NCBI GenBank assembly: GCA_018398765.1
Contig: JAHBMJ010002895.1
Coordinates: forward strand, 1-14,955
DNA: 14,955 nucleotides
Source: Chromera velia
Lineage: Eukaryota > Sar > Chromeraceae
Reading direction: 5' to 3'
Numbering within the stretch: position 1 is the stretch's first letter; every line of letters starts with the position of its first letter. This document shows, piece after piece, positions 1 to 9,700 of this stretch. The notes below the pieces were generated by a model, which was not told the DNA's origin, did not search any database, and was given only the letters and a program-made list of their open reading frames with translations. The translations under genes and the position numbers were made by a program.

Positions 1-7
1 TGTGTGC

Positions 8-58
<51 letters not shown>
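1..58. repeat. (GT)n microsatellite at window edge
   Basis: Nearly pure GT dinucleotide run with a few interruptions (GC, AT) in the first 20 bases. It is cut by the window start, so its true length is unknown. Confidence 0.95.
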
Positions 59-61
<3 letters not shown>

Positions 62-430
62 ATTTCTCTGCCCTTTTCTCTGTCTCTTGCTTCCTCATCC
101 CCTTTTCTAGTTGTTTGTATCTCCGTCACCGGGAGCATGGAAGCGAATCGAAGAAATCTGGATTGAGCCACGGAGGATGAATATACAGGGATAAGTAATC
201 GACAAAGGGAGGACAGGTTGCGTGCAGATCCATCCAGCCAATGGGCATGAAACGAAAGACCGATGAAAGCTGGTTGAATTGACTGATCGAACCTCTGCAT
301 GCCCTATGCATGGACTACATGAAAAGTTACACATGAGACACCGAAAGTCCTGGGTGAGTTAATTAGTGCGTATGGTGGAGGGAGAGTGGGTGGGGGCAGG
401 CATGGTTCCAATTCGTCGCACACACTACAA

Positions 431-474
431 TGCAAGAACGCAACAGACGGAGAGACACAGGCAAGTGCGGGACT
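431..474 (+). repeat. 44-nt direct repeat, copy 1
   Basis: This segment aligns without gaps to 1154-1197, with 38 of 44 bases identical. Five of the six differences are transitions. The similarity fades quickly on both sides. It may be the trace of a tandem duplication or the edge of a dispersed repeat; nothing identifies an element. Confidence 0.55.
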
Positions 475-956
475 GGCTCTCTGGGATTTATTTGTTCGAA
501 TTCCAAAAATTCAGAGACTGAACCGAGAGAGACGGCAAAAAAGCTTCCGGGGCATGCAGATGGAATTCTGCGTCACTCACGCGTCCGAAGGCAGAGTTGC
601 ATGTTTATACATCAATGCGAGGGAACGCCTCACTTACTTGAGAAAGGCTCTCTTTCTTGTTGAAGAGGCGGGAGCGATGAGCCCGAAGATGGAAAGGACC
701 AGAAGAGCGATGGAACAAAGAGTGGTTCTCATGATGCCTGTCAGAGTGGGACTGCAAGTGCGTGGCGCTGTCGACCTTAATGGCAGTGGCAAAAGCAGTG
801 CGCGTGCACTGATTCGGTTTTGCTCTTCTTTTCTGACAAAAGGGTACGTGGCAAAAACGCTTGACTGCATCACGAGTCGCAAAGCTATATATACATAGCT
901 AGGTTGCACTGAATTGCGTGTATGCGTGCAATTTAATTGTTTTTTTTTCTCCGTCA

Positions 957-1100
957 GCTCGCGCGCTTTGCGCGCATGCAGAACGGGGGGTCCGGATCCC
1001 GAACGCCTCGATCCATCGTGGCGCCGGCCGCAGCGGGAGAGTCTGGATGGAGGAGTGTCCTGCATGGACTGCCTGCCAAGCCGCGCCAGGACGCACGACT
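957..1100. other. GC-rich patch with short perfect hairpin
   Basis: GC content rises sharply here compared with the AT-rich sequence that follows from about 1200. At 961-975 GCGCGC, TTT, GCGCGC form a perfect 6-bp inverted repeat. No tRNA fold or coding motif was found. It could be a promoter-like CpG patch or part of a degraded repeat. Confidence 0.4.
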
Positions 1101-1153
1101 CGATCGGGTCAGATGTAGTCGGATGGCAATTAACGCCAGTGTGGGCTCAGATA

Positions 1154-1197
1154 TGTAAGAACGCAGCAGACAGAGAGACATAGGCAAGAGCAGGACT
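1154..1197 (+). repeat. 44-nt direct repeat, copy 2
   Basis: Partner of 431-474, offset by 723 bp in the same orientation. The two copies enclose a stretch that includes the GC-rich patch near 957-1100. Confidence 0.55.
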
Positions 1198-1199
1198 AC

Positions 1200-1800
1200 T
1201 GAAACTCAATATGCAAACACGAACATACTAGAACATAGTAGCAAATATATTTTTCAAAGCTTACTAAAACAAGAAAATACTAGAAAATACAAGAGAAAGA
1301 GAGAAACGTATACTTAGTTGACCTTGCATAAATCATTTTTTATAAAAATTTAGGATTAAACTTTCAAAACACGATTCCAACGAGTTCAAATACTCGTAAT
1401 ATATAATGAAATCTCTTTTCAATTGAATTTACAGCCAAATTAACTCGATGATAATCGATGAAAAAGCATTTCTGTCGCAGCTGCTAGCTGATCAAACATG
1501 AGCTTACTAAAAAACATTTATGCTAGCATTTATGTCAGTTGTACTGTAGGTTGTACTTCCTTTAAGTCCCATGCATTCAGTACGTTTGTGAATATTTGTG
1601 CATAAGTTAAATTGCGACTACGTTTCGCTACGTCTCAAAAGAATGAAACAGATTCAAAGTTGAACCTGAATTCACAAGAATTTGCATGTGAAACAGCCAC
1701 AACTGCCATACCGTTCATACTGCCCCTGCTTGTTAAAACTACATCAACACACCTCTTCCACTCAGACAAGAATTCCTATACTACTACCATTTGATAGTAC
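1200..1800. other. AT-rich non-coding stretch
   Basis: Low GC, many stops in all frames and no gene-like motif. Part of it may be the 3' end of the minus-strand transcript whose stop codon lies at 1919-1921. Confidence 0.5.
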
Positions 1801-1918
1801 CACTGCGACTGCAATAGAGTGCAACCTGCTGAATCTCCTGACAGATTTTCCGGGGTCCGCGCGACAGAAAACAATGAAGCCACTACAGTGCTGTCTCTGC
1901 GGACTCTCTCCTCCCCCC

Positions 1919-2567
1919 TCAAACCGGAATTTTCTCAGCTGAGCCCGAGACCGCACCTTCGTCTTGCTGATACTCCCCACCAGTTTCCCCCGATACCACC
2001 TCGGAGACCCGTCCCTTCTCCGAAGCCGCAGCTGCTTTCTGAAATTCAGACTCCGACCCCACATGATCAGATGAACCCGAGACGACACGATGAAAATCCG
2101 AAGATCCTGGCAGGTCCACTTCCTCTTCATCGACTCCATCTGACCCCCCCGAATCTTCCTCTCTGAGGTCTCGGTCTTCCTCAACCTCTTCTGAAAGATC
2201 GCCACCCTCCCTCAGCTGCCTCTCTTCGGCTGTGATCTTCTCCCGGTTTTCACCTGACTTCGATGACGAACGCTTCTTTGGCATCCGAGCTGTAGCCAGG
2301 GCGTTGCGGTTCTTCCACACGCCCCCTGCATCCGTCCGTCCGTCCATCCAGGCAGACACACATGCAGAGAGGGAGGGAGCAGAGAGAAAGAGAAGAGGAA
2401 GGTAGTGATCGGTTGAAGAGAAGCTGGAGTGAGTGAGTGAGTGCGTCGGGGAAGGAAGCAAGGAGGACCGACAATAATGAGCCGCCCAAAGTCGAGGCAA
2501 GCAGAACCAGTCCTTGCTGGGCTTCGGCCGGAGGACACACAGACACACACACACACACACACACACA

Positions 2568-2599
<32 letters not shown>

Positions 2600-2601
2600 G
2601 T

Positions 2602-2633
<32 letters not shown>

Positions 2634-4203
2634 CGGAGAAAAAAGACTCGCCCACCACATAAGCAGCCTCGCACGCATGTCAGAGAGAGTGAAGAAGCAG
2701 CTGAGAGAGAGGCCGACCGAAACCGAAAACCAAATGAATAACTTCACCGGAGTAGAATATTGAGGGGGACAGGCGGAAGGGGGAGAAACGGACAAGATGG
2801 GCACATGCACTCATCGGTAGACATTCATGAGGGAAAGTCAGCATATTCACGTCCTCTTTCTCTCTTTCATGGGCATAGACGCCGTTTGAAAAGGGAATGA
2901 GAACGAGGCAGGAAAAAAAGGATGCGAACAGACAAACAGTCAGACACTTGTAGAGTCCTTTTGCGCTGAAATGAAGACACGCGACCAAAGAGGCAGAAAT
3001 ACTTTAATGTGGCATTTCCAGAGACCAGAGAGAGAGCGGCTGCAGAGGCAAAGGTGGCATGTAGAAAAGACACACAGGCACCCCGAAAGCTGGAAGTGTC
3101 AAGAACGGGGGCGCAAGGGCCAGAACAGGATCGATTTATCGGCTGAAAACAGAAACTGTTCAGTAAGATCGACGCACGCACAAATTCGGACCATCAAGGA
3201 GAAATTCCCTCCGGTATGGGGGAAGAGCCTAGAGAAGAGAAGAGAAGAGAAGAGAAGAGAAGACAAGACAAGACAAGACAAGACAAGAGAAGAGAAGAGA
3301 AGAGAAGAGAAGAGAAGTGGGCGGACGGGATCACCAAGTTATTGAATGCTGAGAAAATTAAGAAAGCAACGGAGGATCTTTGGTGGCCTCTTTTCCAGAA
3401 TTTAAGCATGTGTGGTCGCGCATGAGGAAGGAAACGGGCTCAAGCAAAACCAATCAGGACGACATTGGAAGGGGAGAAAGAAAAGAAAAGAAAAGAAATG
3501 AGCCGATGTGGAGCAAGAAGGAACAGAAAAAAGGTAGAGCCGGTGGCAGGCGTCAGAGAAAGCTGGAGAAAGGAGACGCACACTTTGATCAAACGAAGCA
3601 GAGATCCAGCCACGGATGGAGAGAGTGGAAGCCGGCCAGCCAAAGAAAGAAGAGGAGTGGAAAGGCGAAGTGGTTGCCCGAAGAAAACCGAAAAGGAGGC
3701 AAATACGTTCGCACCAGACATGAGCAGAAAGCACAGGGTGATCACATGTCACAGCCCTGCAGGGCACATGCCTGATCGACTGATCGAATCGGAAACCTCG
3801 AGTGTCTGATGAAGTTCAACCTGGAACGTAGGTCACTGTCTAAACACATTTTGTTCCCCCAAATCCTCATGCACCTGAAGCCTCACTCACCGTATCTATA
3901 GTGGGGCTTGTCGGGAGTTCCATCGGGCACCCCTCCACTTGCTTTCTTCCAACACTTTCCACATGCCATTCTCCATTGTTGAGAGGCATCCACTGTACAC
4001 CGAATCAAAAGGTCAACTTCTTTCGAACACAAATCACAAGATTTCCTCCCAACATCTTTCGGCGCTCTCCCTTCCCTCTTTGCCCGTCTCTCTTCCTTCA
4101 ATCGTTTCTTTCGGAGTTTCCGGTCCTCTTTCTCGTCCCCCCCTTCCCTCCCACTCGCAGCCGCAGCCAGCAAAGAAGCACTGGGCTCCTTTTTTTCCTC
4201 CAT
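1919..4203 (-). CDS. Two-exon gene for a Cys-motif protein of unknown function
   Basis: Exons on the minus strand are 4203-3891 and 2325-1919 (stop TGA at 1921-1919), giving 239 residues. The donor is GTGAGT and the acceptor TGCAG, with a phase-1 junction. The chosen start is the ATG at 4203 (context CCAATGG); the frame stays open upstream to 4419. Residues 1-54 are charged, with a Lys/Arg/Glu-rich probable helix at about 24-54. Residues 56-111 form a compact motif: C56-x2-C59-x9-C69-x11-C81-x2-C84-W, SGGVPDG at 89-95, then PHYRYGGVWKNR at 100-111, whose Gly105 codon is split by the intron. Residues 119-125 are basic (possible nuclear signal); the C-terminal half is rich in Glu, Ser and Gly and probably disordered. 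Two CxxC pairs suggest zinc binding. I recall similar WKNR-ending motifs in algal proteins of unknown role, but cannot name a family. A nuclear or RNA/protein-binding role is inference. No transmembrane segment follows from the start at 4203. Confidence 0.72.
2534..2633. repeat. Compound microsatellite (AC)n-(ACGC)n-(GA)n
   Basis: Three adjacent simple repeats sit in the intron of the minus-strand gene: AC dinucleotides, ACGC tetranucleotides to about 2599, then GA dinucleotides from about 2604. On the transcribed strand they read (TC)n-(GCGT)n-(GT)n, about 200 nt before the acceptor at 2326. Open frames across this block on both strands are by-products of the repeat. Confidence 0.93.
3231..3317. 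repeat. Pentanucleotide array (AGAAG)n with inner (ACAAG)n block
   Basis: A 5-bp period runs through the array. The outer units are AGAAG-type and a central block at about 3261-3289 has switched to ACAAG-type, so a variant unit has spread inside the array. It lies in the intron of the minus-strand gene, where the transcript reads as a pyrimidine-rich tract. Confidence 0.9.
3476..3500. repeat. Short (AAAAG)n purine repeat
   Basis: A few AAAAG units within the same intron. The surrounding 3320-3760 is strongly purine-rich on the plus strand, so the intron transcript is pyrimidine-rich for much of its length. Confidence 0.7.
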
Positions 4204-4467
4204 TGGCAGTGTGCGGAAGCGAAACTTCTGACGTTCAGGGGAAACAGCTGGTACGGGAGATAGATGAATGGCTTGCCGTCTCCCCGAGAGAAGGGGCACG
4301 TAGGTGCACAAGGGCGAAAGACAGAGACAAAGAAACGGCACCATGCCAGCTCTCCAGTGCTGGACTATCAGAGTTTCGGTGCTATGGGACTGTCGTCGAA
4401 TGCACAAAGACTCTGTCAAAGAGTCACCGTTGGACTGAAACTCAGGTCAAAGGAAAACACTGTCATG

Positions 4468-4572
4468 GACGCGGGGCCGCGCCCCGGCCGGCCGCCATGC
4501 ATGCATCCATGCCCCGCGCGCCGGGCCCGCGCGCGCGCGGCGGGGGCCGGGTCTTCGGAAGGACGCGCGGAT
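4468..4572. other. Very GC-rich, CpG-dense island
   Basis: About 100 bp of almost pure G and C, with many CpG steps and several self-complementary words (CCGGCCGG, CATGCATG, a run of alternating GC). It ends abruptly at an AT-rich stretch beginning about 4580. It lies between two divergent genes, which favours a promoter role; a fragment of a mobile repeat is an alternative. Confidence 0.55.
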
Positions 4573-4800
4573 GCATGGATTTGAATTATTAATAAATAAG
4601 AATTGAAAGGAGAAATGCAGGTCAGACAATCTTTGAATTGGATCACAAGTCACCGTAGAAGCCCTTAATTCGAGGCACTTTGATTGGAACGTACACTACG
4701 CAGCGTGTTTCTGGGCATCCGACAACAAACAAGTTGGCAAAGACTGCTGCTCAGAGAGACGATCAAACGCATCAACTGAAAGTATCCTCACAAACGGTCA

Positions 4801-4808
4801 TATATAAA
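4801..4808 (+). promoter_or_regulatory. TATA-like box upstream of transporter start
   Basis: TATATAAA begins 46 bp before the ATG at 4847. If it works at the usual spacing, transcription would start at about 4830 and the leader would be under 20 nt. This is only a motif match. Confidence 0.35.
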
Positions 4809-4846
4809 CATCACTTGAGAGCTGCCAAAACGCTCACATCAACACC

Positions 4847-6555
4847 ATGTCCAGGGAGGAGATGAAGACCCCGCCCCAGCCCCCCTCTTTAACGAAGGAA
4901 ACCTCCCTAGGTGCAAACTCGGGCGCAGTGAATTTGCACTTCACCGTTTCTGAACCTGGGGATGTTGAGGACGGGGCAGGGAACGAGCAGAGCGACTCGA
5001 TGGGTTCGCCGCCAGACTACATGCCCCACATGAACCCAGTGCATCCTCAGACTTTCTCACCGTCTGGTGTGCTCCTTATGTCAGCAGGTTGGTCAGCTTA
5101 CCTGCAGGGAGGGACTTATATAGGACCTTTTCTTTCAAGAAATGTCAGTGTATCCATCTCTCATGCATGTGGTGAGACCTGTTGATTCACTTCGAGTTGC
5201 AGTTTCTGAAAAAAAAAAAAAAAAGCAGGAGTGCATACCGATTTCTCACTTCGATAAAGAAGTCACAGATTTTTTTTGCGTGGGTATTCATGCAGCGGGT
5301 CCCATTCCCGAGCTTGACTTTCCCAGCCGTGAGATGTCGGGGAGTTTTTTCGGGAGCTCCGCAGCCAGCCGGCAGGTCGGAACGGTGGATGGCCTCGAGG
5401 GGGGCAGGAGGGTGTCAGGAGGGGCGTCTTCCTTCGCTGTTTCCAGAATGGCATCGGAGTTCTCAGTGAGCAGGGGGGGAGGGGGAAGTCCCACGTCTGC
5501 ATCTGGAAGAATGCTGCAACATCAGCATCATCAGGGGGAACCGGAGGATAAGCAAAACAACGCAGGGTCTGTGGTGAGCAGTGTGTTCAATTCAGTCAAC
5601 GTGCTTGTGGGTGTGGGGTTGCTCAGTTTTCCGTATTGTGCGAAGATGTGCGGTTGGATTCCCTCTTTCGGCCTCTTGGTGTTCTTCGTTGTGACCACCT
5701 ACTGGACGGGAATCATTCTGAAAGACTGCGTTGACGTCGACAAAGCGAGGTCAGCTGTAGGCTTCAGCCATTCTTCTTATATCAATCAATGGGGGAAATC
5801 AAACGACCCACACTGCATTCATAGAAACAGAGAAATGCGTGTGCAGGCAGAAGGCGACCGCATGACAAAGATAGCGATAGATCGCTTCCAGTGAAAAGGA
5901 TTGTGAGATGGCAAGAGAAAAAGAAACGGACAGGCTTCATGAACACGGGAATGAGTTGAGAGAAGAGCTTGGCGGGAGGAGAGAAGAGTGTAACTCCGAG
6001 TCTTTTTTCTTTTTCTTTTTCTTTTCCACCGTCTCGTCCTCTTTCTGTGCCCCCCAAAGCCATCGAGGGAATGCAATTAAGTAGAACGGGAAAAGGAAAA
6101 AGGTGACCGTACACTGCACAAACTGCTGGTTTCCCTCTTCACACTATCGTTGCCTCTGTCCCCCCCCGTTCTCTTTTTGATTGATCTATACGTGCGCGGC
6201 TTTTTCTGCACAGAAACTAGACTCGATTCTTGTAACGGGTGTTTCTTGTGTGCATGCATGGATGTGTCCTTGATTCTTCTTTTCTGCCTCCGCTGACTGC
6301 GATGACGTGCAGGTTTGTTGGTTTTGCCGAAATGGCAGAGGGAGCCTTCGGAAAGTGCGCGAAGCTGATGATCTTCTGGATGTTCACACTGGAGCTCTTC
6401 ACTCTCGCAGGCATGTACATGATCCTCATGGTCAGTAAGTCAGTCAGTCTGCTGGTGTGGGGGTCGGCAGCTCTCTACCTCGGCCTGCCGATTTGTCCGT
6501 CTGTCTGTCTGCTTGCTTGTCCTTCCCCACACATACAGTTCCCCACACACACCTC

Positions 6556-6632
<77 letters not shown>

Positions 6633-6667
6633 GCGTGTGTGTGTGCGTGTGCGTGTGCGTGCGTGTG

Positions 6668-6710
<43 letters not shown>

Positions 6711-9700
6711 GTGTGTGTGTGTGCTTTATCGACCGACCGACTGACTGACTGACTGACTGACTGTGTGTCTCTTTTGACTTTCCATCCAGTCACTATCTGG
6801 AGCCCTTGGAGGCTCTCGCTTTCTGCTTGATTCTTTTTCAAAAACTGGGCGTTTGAATGAATGAAGGACGTATTGATTGGGCTTGTTTGGGGGCGTCATG
6901 ATGAAATCTTGAGAGCTGCAGAACTCATTCTTTTGAACATCTCTTCACGTCTCCACGACGGCATGCATGCACGCTTGCAAGGAAGCAGGTGGACACGCTG
7001 GAAGCACTAGTCCCTGCCCTCTCCCCGGAGCGAGTCGGGAAATTCCCCCCTTTTCTCATTGTTGCTGGTAGGTAGTCATATGAATGTCAAATCTTGCAAA
7101 TATGGAGGGAACGGAACCAAGTCGTATTGGTGTACACATCAGAATCACATTTGATCGATCTAATGTTTTCCTTCTGAATTCTCCTACAGACGTTTTTCCA
7201 ACCCTTGCTCCGACTCTTATCAATGAAGGCATGCCTTGATTCTTTTGGTTTTTGCCTCACTGGCTTTGTTGCTTCCTCTCAGCTTGGGGTTCCTTCTGGG
7301 GCTGTCTTCCTTGCCCCTCATTTTCTCTTCATTATTCACACGCACTGCTAGTCAGACACCCACTCTCGCTCTTACTTGCGCATTCGGTATGAGAACTTCT
7401 CGATCAATCTCGAACTCATTAGGAAAGGCAGAGAGTCAGTCAGTCAGTCAGTCTGTCAAGTCAGTCGACCGTCTCTCCTTTTTGGTGATTCCCTTTCTGA
7501 AAAGCGCGCCTCTTTCTCTTCCATTCCAGATTACTTTCTTCCATCCTCCTGGGTCTTCTCTTCCCTCCATGCACCCAATGAATAAAATTGCAGCTGCGGT
7601 CTCCCCAACTACCTGGATCCAGCAGCTCTCTCTCCTCGCCCCCCTCGCATTGATCGGTATCGGGTCGATGATCTACCTCATTGTCGCCATGCTCATTCAT
7701 GGAGCGGTACAGGACCCAGTGGAGGGCATCGGGGGGTCATTCATCAAACCCGCACCCACGCAACTTTTTGGACCGGTATGAAAGAGAAAGACACTATCTG
7801 CATGTCCGCTTTCTCGATCGAATGTTTCGATTCTGGATGCGGATGAATAGCCTCGATCAGTTTCTACAAGCCCCCCTCCCCTTCCCCCCCCCCAAAAAGA
7901 CATTTGAGGAAGCAAGAGCTGTCGTCCACCGAGGATCTCTGCAAAAGCAGACTTTCTCTCACACGCGCACAAACATCAGAAGAGACAAATCACCACAAAT
8001 ATGAAGACTGCTTTCCGCCTGCCGGCGCCACAGTGTCCCTCTCATCGTTCGAAGAGGAGTCCCCGTCTGCATGCAGTTCAAATAATGTTTTTCCTTCATC
8101 TATGGCGGATCTTCTTTTATCTCTCTTCTATCCTGTGACTCCTCTGTGTCCTCGCACGCAGTTGGAGAACCTGCCCATTGGTGTTGGACTGGTTGCTGTG
8201 GGTTTCTCTGGTCACTCCTGTTTTCCCCTCATTTATTCTTCCTTGGCCAAGCCGGAGAAATGGAGGCTGAGCGTAACGTGGGCGTATTTGGTGACGGTCT
8301 CCATGTACGCAGGCATCATGGCCCTCGGGTACCTCATGTTCGGCACAAGGGTCTGTTTGCTTGATTGTCCCTTATCTCTTTGTCTGTCTGTCTCTTTGCC
8401 TGTCTGTCTGTTTGCTTGATTGTCTGTTTGTCTCTTTGTCTGTCTGTCTGTTTGCTTGATTGTCCGTTATCTCTTTGTCTGTCTGTCTGTTTGCCTGTCT
8501 GTCTGTTTGCTTGATTGTCTGTTTGTCTCTTTGTCTGTCTGTTTGCTTGATTGTCCGTTATCTCTTTGTCTGTCTGTCTCTTTGCCTGTCTGTCTGTTTG
8601 CTTGATTGTCTGTTTGTCTCTTTGTCTGTCTGTCTGTTTGCTTGATTGTCTGTTTATCTCTTTGTCTGTCTGTCTGTTTGCTTGATTGTTTGTTTGTCTC
8701 TTTGTCTGTCTGTCTCTTTGTCTGGAGGGAAAGAAACCATGTAGTCTGTTTGTCTGTCTGTCTGTTTGTGTGTTTGTCTGTTTGTCTGTCTGTCTGTTTG
8801 TCTGTCTCTTTGTCGGTCTCTTTGTCGGTCTCTTTGTCGGTCTCTTTGTCGGTCTCTTTGTCTGTCTCTTTGTCCGACTGTCTGTTTGTCTGTTTGTCTG
8901 TCTTTCTGTTTGTTTGTTTGTTTGTCTGTGTGTCTGTTTGTATATTTTTTGTCTGTCTCTTTCTCCGACTGTCTGTCTCTTTGTCCGACTGTCTGTTTGT
9001 CTGTTTGTCTGTATGTCTGTATGTTCTGTTTGTCTGTTTGTCTGTTTGTCTCTTTCTCCGTTTGTCTGTCTCTTTGTCCGTTTGTCTGTTTGTCTGCCTG
9101 TCTGCCTGTCTCTTTATCTGTTTGTCTGTATGTCTGTTTGTCCGTATGTCTATATGTTCTGTTTGTCTGTTTGTCTGTTTGTCTGTTTGTCTGTCTGTCT
9201 GTCTGTTTGTCTCTTTCTCCGTTTGTCTGCTCGTCTGACTGTTTGTCTGTTTGTCTGTCTGTCTGTCTCTTTGTCTGTTTGTCTCTATGTCTGTCTGTCT
9301 TTATCTGACGCGGGGGGGGGGCGGAGGGGGGCAGACAGCATATGGTCTGTTTGACCACTCATTTTTGTTTGCATTTTCTTTTTGTCATATCATCCAGAGA
9401 GACCTGCAGACAAACAGACAGACAGACAGACATAAAGTTGTAGAGACAGGAACAGAAACACTTCAAATGATGGCCGAAATTATGAAGCAAGACGAGCAGA
9501 CCAACACGAAGAGAATTAATGAAATGTGAGAAGCTCAGTCCTGCCAGAAGATCTCAGGGAAATGGAACGAACAACAGATAAGAAGAGAAGCAGGAAAGCC
9601 AGACAAAATAGAAAACACCTGCCCATCCACCTAATATTGGGCATGATTGAATGCAGGTGAACTCTGAGGTGTCGAGGAATCTGGCTGCTCTGGACACTTT

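Larger units (their letters stand above)
59..1918. other. Gene-poor stretch, no gene recognised
   Basis: No reading frame here combines a plausible protein composition with splice sites or a recognisable motif. The longest open frame (386-898, plus) has mixed composition and no family resemblance. The stretch holds a duplicated 44-nt segment, a GC-rich patch near 957-1100 and an AT-rich part at about 1200-1800. The end next to 1918 should include the 3' untranslated region of the minus-strand gene that stops at 1919; I could not place its polyadenylation site. Confidence 0.6.
4204..4846. promoter_or_regulatory. Divergent intergenic region, possible bidirectional promoter
   Basis: This 643-bp gap separates the start codons of the minus-strand gene (4203) and the plus-strand transporter (4847), which point away from each other. 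It contains a GC-rich island, an abrupt AT-rich switch near 4580 and a TATA-like box near the transporter start. It must hold the 5' ends of both transcripts unless further untranslated exons lie elsewhere. Shared promoter function is inferred from the layout. Confidence 0.5.

Noticed and set aside
403-420. tRNA B-box-like word (GGTTCCAATTC)
   Set aside because: The flanking bases do not pair as a T stem, and no A box, anticodon arm or acceptor stem can be built around it.
386-898. 170-codon plus-strand open frame
   Set aside because: No recognisable motif, overlapped by frames on the other strand, and no supporting splice or start context. Kept only as an unresolved possibility.
2437-2763. 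Plus-strand open frames with Thr-His and Arg-Glu runs
   Set aside because: Created by the AC/ACGC/GA microsatellite in the intron of the minus-strand gene.
4204-4419. In-frame 72-codon upstream extension of the minus-strand gene
   Set aside because: Composition of the extension is unlike the rest, and the ATG at 4203 has a good context and begins the charged N-terminus typical of the rest of the protein.
6440-6841. Val/Cys-rich and Thr/His-rich open frames
   Set aside because: Products of the GT array in intron 3. Only 6313-6430 in this area is coding, as exon 3.
7236-7593. Hydrophobic open frame beginning [14 protein letters not shown] as an extra transmembrane exon
   Set aside because: There is no GCAG acceptor in the right phase and no valid donor before the exon at 7594. 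Adding it would break the family spacing between helix 4 and PTTW.
8420-9358. Long open frames of 180-234 codons on both strands (Cys/Leu/Val-rich plus, Asp/Arg/Gln/Thr-rich minus)
   Set aside because: They are translations of a tetranucleotide repeat that lacks stop words in any frame, and they lie inside intron 6 of the transporter.
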